Shown here: one piece after another, positions 27,301-40,089 of the stretch
Layout: each line of letters begins with the position of its first letter
Numbering within the stretch: position 1 is the first letter of the stretch
DNA from: Prinia subflava
Taxonomy: Eukaryota > Chordata > Aves > Passeriformes > Cisticolidae
NCBI RefSeq assembly: GCF_021018805.1
Contig: NC_086247.1
Location: forward strand, 138,983,602-139,047,601
Direction of reading: 5' to 3'
Length of the DNA: 64,000 nucleotides
Program-made: the position numbers and the translations under genes
The notes under the pieces: generated by a model
Databases searched by the model: none
Seen by the model: only the letters and a program-made list of their open reading frames with translations
What the model was told of the DNA's origin: nothing

Positions 27301-30300
27301 AGAAACTGGATGCTTTCACACTGTTACTCACAATGACTTGCAAGAAATAATGATAATACTTAGCCAAAAAAAGCTCTCAAAAAAGTAACCAGTTGAGAAC
27401 TTACATATGCCAAATTGTTTAATAGGATACTTTCACACATATACACATACTCTTCAGGGCAGAAAGTGAGAATTTGATTATAAAAATGAAATTATGCTAT
27501 CCAAGGGAAATCCCTATATAGTGTCCTAATTAGAACAGTCCTCTAGTTTTGTTCAGCCTTCATTAAATAGCATTCTAGTGCTCCAGATCTCCTGGGATAG
27601 GATTTTGTTCTTTTCCTGCATATTGAGAACTAATGCAACTCTTGGACTTCGTCCAGCCTGTGCTGACTTTACATCTAGACTTTGGGTATAAGCTGCTGAT
27701 TATGATTTCAAACTTCTCAGGAAACAAAAATAAACAAGCTCAAGAAAATGTTGCAGCTTTGCACAGTGATCTCGTGCATGGCCACATGCTGTCAGGAATT
27801 TAAAGTTTCTGGTGCTGGGTTTTAATGCAGGCATACTTTCCATGGCAGTCTGAAATACTGCTGCAGTTTGACTTATGGCCACTGGCGAACGGAATATTTA
27901 CAAGATAGTCTAAATGTCCTAAAATGTAGCCTTCACTGAGCCTTTTACTTTTGTTTACTTGACTATTTATGAACTTGATTTTTTTAAGTCAAAGAAATCT
28001 ATGTGTATGCTCAACTGCACTACAAATTATTAAATCATTTAGAGAAGCTGCTGGATTGCTTAACTCTTCTACTGCTGTATCTTATTCAGTTTTTCCATTA
28101 ACACTTAAAAGTCAGGCCAGGTATCGAAAGACAAGGAGGAAAACAAGCATCTTACTTGGACTTCAACATCCTTTGTGTGGAATGTAGATATAGAACTTAA
28201 CAGTACATATGCCAGTAGTGCTGATGGGCCAAAATGAAGTTCCCAAATGGCTCCCAGAGGCTCCCTGCTGTAGGAAGAAGGACTGTCTCCATGCCATAAG
28301 AATCCCTTTCTGTAGACTCTGTGGGCAGGACACTGTGCTGGCAATAAACTCGGTGCATGAATTTCATGTGTGTCTGTCCAGCACATGCTCTATCACGGTA
28401 TTGCAGCTCATGAACAGCTGTCTTTCATTGCTGGAATCACAAACTATGGGCCCAGCCTTTATGGTGCATGTGAGGATGATGGAGCATTTAACAAGGAAGC
28501 TTCTTAGGGTCCCTGTACCCCAAAATTCCCCAAGGCTTGCAATGTCTCTTTTCTCCTGAGAACTGCAAAGCCCTGGGTTTGGAGAAAGTGCAGTGTGGTG
28601 GCAGAGAGAAGTCTTACTGCAGGACATGCCCCATTTCCCTGCTGGGGTTTGCAGCCCCTCCTGAGGTCTGTGCTGCTGTGGCAGCTGAGTTCAGGCTGTC
28701 TTCACACGTGACAGGGCCCTAGGGACTGAGCATTCTGTAGCATCACCTGGCACAGGGCTGTGTCCCACTGTACTAGGAGATATTGTACTGTGTGTGTCTG
28801 GGATTTTGATAATTATACAGTTCCTCAGCAGGGGTTTTGCCTCACTTTTAGACAACTACCTTCCAAGGCAAGGTATTTTTTCCCTGCCTTGCAAGGATCT
28901 AGTCCAGCACCCTTTCTGTAACTGGTTGTTGGTGTATTACTGTAATAACCAATGGCCATTAAGACATTGAGGGAGTTCATTCTTTCCAGCTCTTAATTTG
29001 TTCAAGCTGCCTGTCTTTTCTCTTTTTTAAGGGATGTCTCTTTCCATTACACATGCTTAGTGCCTCTCTTCAAACAGTGCAGCATTCCTTTGATGCTATT
29101 CATGGGACAAGCAAGTTGACTGATGAAGGGAATTTACCTGCAAGAAAAATAATGTCCAAGAGTATCAACATGCTTACACTGTGACCTTCTGGTTGTTGGC
29201 CTGCTCCACAGTGTGCTGCTGAAGTTAAGCTTTGTGCACTGCAGTTGGTTCAGCTCTCACTAATACATCTCCTTAGTTACCCATGATCAGTTCTCTACTA
29301 ACAAAATGTGCTAGGTTGGACAGACCTTTACTGAAATCTCCTGGAGAAGGAAAACAAAACCTTTCTCAAAAAGGTGGCCAGGTTTGTGGAGGAGGTGAAA
29401 TGAAGTGGGCTAAGAGAGCCAGAGAAGACTGAGTCTCTAATGGGAGAATCTGCAGTGGGAGCAGAAGAGCCAGGGGAGAAGTGGAAGTACATTTGGAAAC
29501 ACTGAAGAGTAGAAATGTAGTGGATTACCCATAGTATGGGGTACGGGAGGATTGTGGAAGTATACAGAAGGCAGCAGAAATAAAATCAGAAGTGGAGGAT
29601 TGATGAGGATGAGAGCTGGGAGACTAGAAAGAATAGAGCTGGGAATGGTGGTTCTGGTTTTGGGAAGAGGAACTTTAGGGCAAATGCAGCTGAGCTCCTC
29701 TGTGTGTCAGTAAAAGCTGGGGTGTGACTGAGTGCTTCTCTCCAGCCATCACACGGGCATCAATACTGCACCAGCCCCGGGGGCTGTTCCCTGTATGCTC
29801 ATAGGGTGGCTCTGGGAACCTGGACTATTACAAACCTCTTGGCTCCCCAAGCACTGCCCTTGTTCTTTCATTTGGAGGCTGTTTTCTCTGCTCACTTCAT
29901 TTCAACAAAGTCATGATGTTTTACTTTTGAGCTTGAACTGACCATCTGTAGACCAGGGGAAGAACACCTCCCCATTACCTCACTGAAACCCCATCTGTCT
30001 TCTCGGTGAATGTGTGCCTGCAGCACATAACTGGCGATTACATGGTGGATGTGTTTCCTCTTGTGTGACTGAGAGCTGCAGTGGCAGCTGATTCTTGCAA
30101 GGTTACTGGAAGGAGGTGGCCTTTTTGGGGGACTGAGTGTGGAAAATATTCTTCAGCCTTGATTTATACAGAGGTCTTATGTGAGCCATTATTCTGTTCT
30201 TTCAGCATCACCTTTGATATGCATATACAGATTTTGCTGAAATTGCTTCCTGGCCTATTCTTGAAAAATCCAATGAGAACTTTACTCTCTAGCTCTGCAC

Positions 30301-31527
30301 CAGTCAGGTTTAACTGAGAACAAGTAACTGTGCTTTGTCCTGAGCAGTGAAAAAGGTAGGTTTCTTCATGAGGGTGAGTTCCCTACCACTTAGGTACCCC
30401 TTTGCATTTAAAATATTCAGAATACAGATTAAAAAAAATTTAATTTTACCTTTTCCCTCATCTTTAGCACAGGGGAGGAGATACTGCTGAATTTCCAAAA
30501 TTCTTTCATGAAGCCTGTCGTAGAATTCATAATGTCTGTAAGCAAAGACAGAAATGAATGAAAAATGAAAAACGGGAAAAATAGGAGTGTTAAAATGGAA
30601 AAAATTCAGCTGTAATATTCTCCCATTTAAAATTAAAACTGTGAACACATAAAGGCATTTGAAAACCTTTGCTCGTGTGCAGTTACACAAATGATCCTAA
30701 AGTAACTGATGTCAAATAAGCAGTCACCTGTGAGAGTATCAGAGTGTTCCTTTCTGGATGTACCTAAATTTATTGAGATTCTCCTTCTTAACCAAGAGGA
30801 GAAGCAGTGTTCCCTTGATACTTTGAATTTGCCTATGTGTATTCAGAGGGACTTGAATATAAGTCCTATAGCTTTTCTCTCATCCCAGGCTGAAAGTCTG
30901 TGAAATGGGACTGATTTTCATTGTTCAGGGCTGTCTTGACTTCATCCTAAAACTCTTAACAAGTCTAATGCTCACACAGCAGTTCTCATTCCTTGTGTGT
31001 TGTTTAGTTTCCTCCAGCATTCATTATTGATATCCATAAGAGCATATTGTGCTGCTGATCTAAGCAAATTGGATACAAAGTGAGTTGGCTTATTTTAGGA
31101 CTTACCTTTGTGTAATCATGTCTGACTGGCCCTTTTTTGAATGTGTGTGCCCCATTTCTTTGTACAGGTGAAGCATTTTTTGGATGAGGATGGATTTTGA
31201 GCAGATAATCAGCAATTCTGAGCCAAGATCTGTGTGTGCACCTGGGCACAGCTTCAGCCCAAAATGATAATGGCTATGCTTACAAACCATCAGCTGTTTT
31301 TTTAACATCTACTGTTTTAAGAGTGAATGGGCCATATAATTTATCTCTTTTAATTATAATAGCATGAACCCCAGGTTCATAGCAGGAGCAGGACATAACT
31401 GTGTTAGTTTGGTTGCTGCGGTGGGGTGATAATCACAGTTTAGTTTTACTCCCTGTGCTCAAGACAGTTTTCTAGCAGATGATGATAAATGCATCATTAT
31501 ATCTGATAGTATTAGTTAGGTATTTAG

Positions 31528-31573
31528 ACCTTACAAGGTGGTTTTGATGAACCTTACAAGGTGTTTTTGATGA
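31528..31573 (+). repeat. 23-bp tandem duplication
   Basis: Two adjacent 23-base units starting accttacaaggtg and ending gatga differ at one base. They lie just upstream of the CpG island. Confidence 0.92.
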
Positions 31574-32129
31574 AGGATGGAGTGCACTGTCTGTGTACTG
31601 ATCTGAAGGGAAATCCACAGTGCGTGGCTCCTGGCGGGTCTGGTGGCAGCGCCGTGGCGGGAGGTGACCGTGACTCTCCTCTGCCTGCCAGCCCCAGCCA
31701 CAGAGCGGTCCCTTGGCTGTCCTCCGACTGTGCTGGGAAAGAGGGCAGCGTCCAAATCCAGCATCTTGGAGTTGCCTTAGGAGGGATTGTAAAGGAGAAA
31801 GTAGACTGAATTACAAGAGAAGACGGGTTTTTTTTTAATTTGGCCAGAAAGCTATTTTTGTGGAGGGTAAATCATTACTTTTGAAGCCATCTGTCTGAAT
31901 TGCAGTTAATCTCACCATAACTGATCAAGAGTAATAAATAATTGAATAGTAGTGCTCAAATGAGTATCTCTGCCTTGCTTTCATCTAGTTCCCCTGGTTC
32001 TGGTGTTTGACAGGTACCTGTCTGCTGCCTCGGAGCTGTGAAGGTGGCTGTTCGTACCTGCACCGCTGCCCTACTTTCCAGCAATTCATGCAGTGAGAAA
32101 CCTGATTATTTTTCCAGTCTGGTGGTGCT

Positions 32130-32319
32130 ACAATGCGCTGTGCTGCAGACTCTACCTGCCCTGGCTGCAGTTTCACGCTGTCTGTGGTGAAACCAAGGCT
32201 GTGCCCCTCAGCCGTGCGCGGTGGCCGGGCCGGGCCTGCCGGGTGCCGCGGGGGGCCGCGGCTGTGCGGCCGCCCGAGCAGAGCAGGCCCGGGAGGCTCC
32301 GGCTGCCCCGGCCCGCAAG
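32130..32319 (+). other. SVIL: Candidate noncoding first exon of SVIL
   Basis: The CpG-richest segment ends in a good splice donor, CCCGCAAG|gtaaac, at 32319/32320. A first noncoding exon leading to the SVIL exons downstream is the simplest reading. The 5' limit given is arbitrary. No start codon in it opens a frame with recognisable protein. Confidence 0.45.
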
Positions 32320-32364
32320 GTAAACACTGGTGACCTATAAGCCAGCCAGTCAACTCGCACGTGG

Positions 32365-32374
32365 CCTTATTAGG
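32365..32374. promoter_or_regulatory. Perfect CArG box (SRF-type site)
   Basis: CCTTATTAGG fits the CC(A/T)6GG consensus for serum response factor exactly. It lies in the CpG island, 46 bases after the candidate first-exon donor. SRF controls many actin-cytoskeleton and muscle genes, which suits SVIL. A single 10-base match can occur by chance. Confidence 0.5.
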
Positions 32375-32505
32375 CAAGCCGTGGAGCCGTGTCTGGGGAC
32401 GGGACATGCTGCAAGAGACGCGCAGCCCAGAACGGATCCAGCGCAGACCCCGGGAGATGCGACCCAGTTCCGCGGCGCTGACAGCGAGCTGCGGCTGCCC
32501 GAGCC

Positions 32506-35500
32506 CAGCTGTCACAGACACTGCACTCTGCCTGGCAAATAGCAAGAATTATGCTGGAGGTGGCTTTAAAAAAGTGACACTCTTTTGTGTAAATGTTAGT
32601 AGCTGTAGTTCTCTTCTTGGTGTGTTTTTTATGTGCTTGGTTATAACCTTTGACGCCAGTTCACGCTGTCAGTCCATATACTGAAACACTTTGTGGGGGC
32701 CTGTGCTGGGAAGTGTCTTCACTCCTTGCACTGTCTGCTTTCAGAGAAATACCTGGACTAAGAGGAACTAATTTATTTTTTTTTTTAATGACTTTGGGAC
32801 TTGTTTCTCCTTTCTTATTATGCAGTTTTATGCCCTTTATTGGAAAACTGATTTTTACTGGCTAAAGCAATTATCTCGCTCCCAGAAAGGGAATATTGGC
32901 ACCCACTGTCTGTGTACAGACCAGGACTAAGCTAAGTTGCTTCACACCCACCTCATAAAATCTGACTTTCACATGGAAGAAGCCTTTAAAAAAGTATTTA
33001 TGTTTTTCCTTTAGTGTAATCTCAGTGGATTTAGACAAGCAGATGCTGTGCATACATTCCCAGGCAGGTCTGGGAAAGCTCTTCAGATGTGACTTGTGAT
33101 TAACTTCCTGGTACCCCCCGAGCACCAAGAATGTTGGTGAATTTTGCAGGGGCCTTGGGAGTGAATGAGGGTAATAAAGAGAAAAACGCTATAGCTGCCA
33201 TGAATTTAAACCTGCTCTCTAGAGAACAGACTCCAGAATCGCAGCATCACTGGGTTAGATTTTCTTTCCTCATTACTTTTTGCTTAGATAGGCTGGTTGC
33301 AAATTAAGCCTGTGCATGTGCCTTTTTCATAGTGCAGTGACAGTACTTAGAGTCGAGCTGTCCTACCTTGACCATCGTTTCTTGAATAAAACATGCATTT
33401 TTCTTTACTTCTTTTAATAAATATTTAATTTTCTGAGGAAGCATTGCAACATGCCATAAACAGGATGGGAGCTTGGGTCATGGATTTCTTGTCTGCAAGG
33501 TTGCTTTCTGCCTCAGGCTTGAAAAATTATACTTCAGGGTGAGCATGCAGGCATAGGATGTGGCCTGTGAAATGTCACATTGCAGTGGTAAACAAAATTG
33601 GTGTTTTCCTTAGATGACTATCTAAGAGCCAAAGAACTTTGTTATAAATTCTTCCTTGGGGTATGCGTGCCTCTCTCTGCTCCCTTATTGGGCTTTTACA
33701 CGCATGCAGAGGTGTTCAAGAGCATCCAGGAGAAAACTCAGTAGTGTGGCAGTGCTTTTAGTGGCAACTAACTACAGGGGGCCACTTGCTGCTCCAGGCA
33801 AGGAGACAGCCTCATACTGCAGGCTCTAGAAGTGTCAGAAGATGGGGGAACCCATCCTAGAAACCTTGGCTGCTTGTTTTTGAGGAACACAATTTTAACA
33901 GTCTCCCTGCAGCAGTTTAAGCCTGGGTCTGTCTCAGCAGCAAAGCTCTCATTCACTGCAGTGGCAAAGAAGAAGCTGAGGCTTCACGACCCCAGTGAAG
34001 GATGTCCACAGAGCTGTGACTAACCCTGTGCCTCCACAGTCTGAGCTGCAGCCGCTGCACAGAGAGCTGTGCAGTGAAACGCTCTCCAGTGCTGTTTTGC
34101 TGGGTAAAATGCCATGTCTCCTCAAAGTCCTTGAGCTGTTTAATTATTGAGATTGTCTGTACTGCTGGGAGATGAGTTCCTGCCTTATCCTTCTTTCCAG
34201 CCATTTGCTCAGTGCGGGAATGGCCATGTTCACACCTGACATCTTCTGTTACTGCTTTGGGTACAGAGACAATAGGTGTGACTGAATTCAGATAACCCCC
34301 CCCACTGATATATCTGATTACCACAGGAGAAAAGGGCGTGTGGCCTTTGAACTTCCTTGAAGGAGCTCCTCTAGCTCCTCTGGTCCTACTCCTAAAGAGG
34401 AAAACCTTGGATAGCTTTCAATTGTGCTGCAGTCTTGTCATGCAGTTTTGTGAACAATGATATAAGAGGTAGGGATGTCAGGGGACATTAGATTCACGTT
34501 CCTTATTCTGAAATGTGTTCCAGAACTGAAAGGAGTAATATCCTTTCAGGAGTAATTAATTGCTGAAATTAATGAGTAGAGTGAAACCTGAAATAGTAAT
34601 CTGGAGATTGGAAGGGGATTTCTAGTGCAGGTACAAAAACACCTGTTGTTCACCCTTTTCCCAGAGCACTTTACTAAATAGCCAGTACAAAAATACCATC
34701 CATAGTCTTTCAACACATTTTGTACTACAAACCTCAGTCCCCTTTATAAATCTTAATAATCAGCTTTTTTCATCTCTTTGCATATGACCTGTTTTGAAGT
34801 ACACTACACAAGCAATGCGGTGTTGAAGTTAAACTGAAGACGTGTCCAAAACACACTCACTGGCCAAACATAAATCATTTTGCCAGGATGATTATTTGGA
34901 AAGGACTATATTTGCTTTCTACTGGAGTGATGACACCATGTCAGGAAACTTTATCCTATTTTTAAAGTTCATACAAATGGTCTCAATTTAAGAAATGAGA
35001 AGATACCACTTCCCCAAATACGTGGGGTTTGGATGGAGATGACAAACCTGACTGGCATTGCCAACCCAGAATATGTATTGTGATTGCAAGGTGGGCTGCT
35101 GGGACGTGACTTGAGCTTTCAAGTGATTGTACTACTTAAGTAATCTTCTGGGAGATTTTTGACCTGTCCTTCAGCTTTGGGCTGACTTCTTGAATAACTT
35201 GGCAGATATTGCTGGAGACTGGGAGGAAGGGGAAATAAGAAAAGGGAGTGCCTTGCCATTTCCCTCTGGAACGATATGCCTGCATACCAATAACTGATAG
35301 GGTGGTGTGGGGTAGGCAAGAAGCGTGCAGCCTGGGAGGGGGGTCAGATGGACGATGGAAAAGAGTAGTCTGCTTTAGCCAGTCTTCTGACCTTCATTCC
35401 TGCAATCATCCACAGCAGCTCAGATCTTGGCATAGCTCATTTTGACGAGCTGTTCCAAGGGTGCTCACCTTGGGCAGAAGAGCAGTTGAATAAAATTCAT

Positions 35501-38500
35501 GAGCTCCTTTAGATCTTTACCCATGAAGAGTGGATGAAAATATGATTTCATCATTACATTTATACAGATCATCTCAGTTTTCTGTGCTGCTCAGATTCCT
35601 GTTTACCTAACTAGCATATTTGCAGAAAGTTTCATGCAGTTACTGTGGGTTTTCTTTCCTCTGCATTGTTGATTTCTTTAAAATTTTATTTTATTTTTAG
35701 GTTTTTTTCAAACAGCTGTCATAGGCTTCTTTGATTTTTTTGCTTTTATGATAACTGCAAGTCACAACAAAGTATCTACCTCTATCACTTCTTAACACTT
35801 CTAAATATAAATTCATAAGTGATTAAAATTCAAGAGGAAGAAAAGCCTGATTTCGGTGGGACCTGGTTCATAACTCCTCAGTGCTTTGGGGCTGGCAGGC
35901 CTGCAAGTTGGGAAGTGTTTTGCAAGTCATTTTAACTCCAGCTTTGATTAGAGCTATTAGTTTTGCCAGACGAAAGGAAGATATTTTCCTTCTCTTCCTG
36001 TGGGAAGCTTTAGAACAACATTTAACTGCCAGCTGGTCTTTCATGAGTGGTCTCAGATTTGAAATGTATACATGCTTAACCTCGAGCACTAAGCCCAGAT
36101 GACTGCAAACTTAGCCTCCCGCTGGGCTGCCCCCCTTTCCAACGGCTGAACTGTTGTTCTCTCTTTGTTTGCTTGTGTTGGAAGCTGCTAGTGCTCAAGA
36201 ATTAATGATGGCAGAGGGGGGCATGAACATTACTACCGATTTGTAACACAGCCTTGATAACATAGTTTGGCTGAGCACACTTGTAGGTACTGGAGACTGG
36301 ATCGTTTTTGAAGGACAAGCTGCTCTTCCTCCTTTCTTCATCAAGTATTTGAAGAGTAATTTCTTCTGGGAAAGATTTGCTCTTAAACCTGGTCTTTTCA
36401 AACCAGCAGCAAAATACTAAATCCAAGATTTCTTTTCTTGATACCCTTGGTTGACTCTGTTGACTTACTGTTTTTGCATCCTTACTGTTTTTCTCCACTT
36501 CCAAAGCTGGTTAAGGGCCAGTACAGAGACTTCTCTTGCAATAAGTGATCCCTTTTTGATGGAAAGGAGCAATGGAAGTAGTTACCTACAGTTCAATATT
36601 CCCAATGATATGTGTGAAGTACATAGCATTGCTGTAATTCCCCAAGGCTCCAACATCTGAGTTTTACTATTGGAAGCAGTGTTGGCACACACCCTTCATC
36701 TTGCATTGACACTGAGTGAGCTCTGGGATCTCAGATTCTGCGCAGCAGCACAGTTTCAGTATCAACAGCAGTGACATTAATGTTAAATCACAGGTACTGT
36801 GCAGAGAGCAATGGCTGGTGTCACCTTCCAACCATGAAGAGATCTTGAAGCTAAACTCTACATACTTTTGTGAAGAGCTTGATAGAGATTTTTTTTTTTT
36901 TTTTGTAATTGAATATTTTACTTTCCGCTATAATAACTCTCTTTGGTCCCATGAGGTAGCCCCTGGATTCTTGATCTGCCAGCTGTCTATAGTAGGAAAA
37001 GGAGTCCTTTTTGTACCAAAGCCTATCACAGATATTTCTTCCCAGGTGGTAGCCAGACCAGTTGTAGAGACAGCCTTCTTACCATGTACTGTAGGCAGAA
37101 AAAATTACACAATTGTAAAAGGCACTCCAGAGCTTTCCTGTCTTTCTGCAGCTTGCTGTGCTTTCCCTTCTGCACCTCATTCACCAGGAGGATGCCGAGG
37201 ACAAAATGTTGAGGATGATGTATAGCAGAGAAATGGGGGAGCCTGATCCCTCCCTCCATAAAAACAGCCATACCCCTGCTCTCGGGGACATTGGCAGACA
37301 GAAGGATGACATTTGAGCAGAGCTCACCTCCTTTGTTAGCCAGAAGAGTTGATCCCTTTCCTGATCACAAGATCCTGTGCCTTTTTCTTTGTTCTGGCAC
37401 CTCCTGAAAAGCACACACTGTGAAATAAAAGGGAATATTTCCTATCAGTTTAGTCATCAGGCTGGGTCACCAGGGGAGCAGGACCTAGCAGAGGTCCTGC
37501 AGCAGGAGGAAGGATGGCTAGGACTGTCTGTCTTGGCAGCCTTGAGCTATTGCATCAGCTCAGCTGTCAAGTCTAACTTCTCCTTCAACTTTGCTAAAGA
37601 TTGCAGACACAAAATGTATCAAATGAATGATATTTACCTGCGTTTTATCAGAAATTTCTCTTACTGTGTACCAGATGAGTTACAGGTGCTTAAAAATGCT
37701 CCAAGTAATAATACCTCAATTCACAAGATCAGGTAAACAGTCTTCAGACTAGAAGGGTTGAGAAAGAAGGGGGTTTCTTTTGGAACAGGGTGTCTCATTG
37801 CTCTACCAACACATATCCAGGTCCAGAATTTCCCCATTAACTGTTACCAGCAGCTCTTTAGTTAGTTTTGCCCCATCTTATTTTTGTGTTTTAAGCACAC
37901 CTGCACTTATGGCTAGGCCATAAAGCACCAGATTTTCAGGTTAATCGCTGATTTGGACCTGTGTCAACAGATTACATTTTTTGTATAGATTAGGCTCAAG
38001 TACATGGAAGCCTTCACAGCTGGTCAGGAGTGCACAGCAGTGTTGGTTTGTGTTCTGTTGGTAGTGCTGGGAGGGGTTGGAATTAGACATGAGAGGTAGC
38101 AAGGTTATTACAGGCATAGAAAAGAAATGTGGTGTGTACCCTCAAATATTTCTGAACAGAGAATATTACTTGATGAGTCAGAGGCTTCAAGGCCATATTC
38201 CTTGTGTTGGGTGACTCTTTCCAGGGAGCTCTGGACTGTTGAAAAATCAGCTAAGAAAAGGTGCTTTGATTAGATTGACTCCAACATGATTTATGTTTTT
38301 AAAAAATCTATAGATTAAAACAAATAGGTGCATTAGACAAGATGGAATGCATTTTCTTCTATCCATTGCAATAACTTGTTAGCATGAAGAACCGTGTTTT
38401 GATGATCTACATAGGCTAAATATAACTTCATGATGAGCCAATAGCCATCAACAGGTTTTTGACAGAGTGTTTTTCACTTGTGGTTTTGCAGTCTCTTTCT

Positions 38501-40028
38501 CAGCATCATTGCTCATATCTTTTCTGCACATTGAGGTTCCCAGCATAGATCAGGGTTCTGTTATACCAGGTATCACAAAAACAGGCAAAAACAGTCAAGA
38601 ACTTCAGCCTTATGTTTCTAGTCTACCTTTTCATAGTCCTGACAACCCCGGTGCCTGTGGAGAGTTTTCTGCTCAGAGTCATAGAATGGTTTGGAATGGA
38701 AGGGAATTAAAGATCATTTCATTCCAACTCCCCTGCCAGGAACACTTTTCACCAGACCAGGTTGCTCAAAGCACCATCCAGCCTGGCCTTCAACAATTCC
38801 AGGGATGGGGCAATTCACAGCATCTCTGGGCAACCTGTTCCAGGGCCTCACCACCCTCACAATGAAGAATTTCTTCCTAATATCCAAACCTACCCCTCTT
38901 CAGCATAAAGCCATTATCCCTTGTCCTATCTACAGATCCTTGTGAAGTCCCTTTCCTGCTCTTTTGTAGCCACCTTTAGATACTGGGAGCTACTCTAAGG
39001 TCCCCCTGGAACCTTTTCCAGCTCTCTCAGCCTGTAAAACTGATAGTAGCTGAAATCTTTTGGAAGGGAAGAAGTCTGTTGGAGGGAAGCTGATAGACTT
39101 CCCTATTTGTTTGGATGGGGTTAAGTGCATGGACCTGTTTCAGTCACACATATAATGCTTCTTTGTGTCTGTGTTAGACCATCAAGAAGTTCAGTGTGGG
39201 TGACTGAGCCAGGATTATTGCACCACTGCAAACAAATATTTCCGAAAAAGAAAGATTTTCAAAATTATCTAAAAGAGTTCCAACTCTTCAATCCAAAATC
39301 CATCAAATGTGTTTAATAAAAAGAATAATAATAAAAAGGGTAGCTAGACAGTACTTGAGTGCAATTTTTCACCTTCTGTCTCGAATTAAAATATTTGGAG
39401 CTGTGGTGTCTGTTCTTGAATCCCTACCCCCACCAGTAATTTTGCTCATATGTTATCCATAAATCTTGTCTGTTTTAAATGTTCCAACTAATAGTTAGGC
39501 AAAAATTTAAGCATAATGCTGTGATTATCAGAGTCCATTTTTTGGCAGTCCGGGTGCTGTTTTTCTTAAATAAGCACTGCAGTTTGTCCTGATTAGAGAC
39601 ATGAAGGAGTTATTCCTCTTCTCGGCATTTTTTCTGTTGTTGGGATTTTTTTGTTTGTTTGTTTGGTTAAATTCTTAATATGAGGATTTAGAGGTTCTGC
39701 ATTCGTTTTGCAGGAATATAATGTGTGATTTGGCTGGATCTCTGAAGCGGTAATATTATAAATCTCCCAATCACCAATGCCCAATCTGTTTTAGCATTCA
39801 TGTGCCTAATTTCTGTTCGTAATCTGATTACTGGCTTGAGCTGCTCCGGCTTGCAGCCTATTGCTATGCATTTACTGTACTCCCTGGGACGCGGTAGCCT
39901 GACAGCTCCAGTCCTGTGCTATGAAAAATCTCTACACGATATTGCTAAGACAGGCCTAAGGGCTGTGGCTGCTTGAGAATTAGCTGCTATTGTAGTTTCT
40001 CTTTGCCGAATCCTTTGTTTGTGCAACC
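32506..40028. other. Region between CpG island and first proposed coding exon
   Basis: If transcription starts at the CpG island, this is the first intron plus the leader of the exon at 40029. It holds the antisense CR1 fragment at 38.7-39.0 kb and several T-rich tracts. No conserved coding segment was recognised. Confidence 0.6.
38676..39037 (-). mobile_element. CR1 LINE 3' fragment, antisense
   Basis: The left edge, tcatagaatggtttggaatgg, is the reverse complement of a CR1 3' end. The following text (caacctgttccagggcctca, aatttcttcctaatatcc) is the reverse of the ORF2 C-terminal and 3' region. It is about 360 bases long, diverged, and lies upstream of the first proposed SVIL coding exon. 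Confidence 0.9.
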
Positions 40029-40089
40029 ATGTTCAGAAATCCTTGGATCTCCAGCTATTTGGGAAATGTTAAATTCTCTGAGGAGCAAG
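40029..40089 (+). CDS. SVIL: SVIL extension exon 1 (candidate upstream start)
   Basis: This segment encodes [20 protein letters not shown] plus the first base of the next codon, then the donor CAAG|gtaagag. The ATG has A at -3. An in-frame TAG lies at 39993-39995 with no other ATG between, so this is the first methionine of its frame. The exon must start upstream of the ATG, but I cannot fix its 5' end; no clear TATA box is visible, and it could be a first exon or be spliced to a leader from the CpG island near 32.3 kb. It is followed in frame by the exon at 42963. I recognise no domain in it. The mammalian reference supervillin I know lacks this segment. It is called from donor quality, Kozak context and frame continuity only. 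Confidence 0.68.

Larger units (their letters stand above)
15042..31527. other. Upstream noncoding DNA with scattered repeats
   Basis: I recognise no coding exon. It contains the CR1 fragment at 17.3 kb, the SINE at 21.1 kb, the poly(A) tract at 22.9 kb, the old repeat at 24.3 kb and a purine-rich stretch at about 29.34-29.69 kb. Regulatory elements for SVIL may lie here but cannot be told apart by eye. Confidence 0.7.
31615..32505. promoter_or_regulatory. CpG island, candidate SVIL promoter
   Basis: This is the only clearly CpG-rich stretch in the window. CpG density peaks at about 32205-32320, with runs such as gccgcggggggccgcgg, and a weaker patch lies at 31618-31760. It is about 7.7 kb upstream of the first proposed coding exon and 20 kb upstream of the conserved start, which fits the long noncoding 5' region typical of SVIL. 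I see no convincing coding potential: the open frames across it on both strands are what high GC produces. The strand and start sites cannot be fixed from sequence alone. Confidence 0.7.

Noticed and set aside
28209..28559. 116-codon plus-strand open frame
   Set aside because: No recognisable similarity, no linked splice-compatible neighbours, and overlapping antisense frames of similar length point to chance.
31985..32545. 186-codon antisense open frame and several plus-strand frames over the CpG island
   Set aside because: High GC removes stop codons by chance. The frames overlap each other and resemble no known protein.
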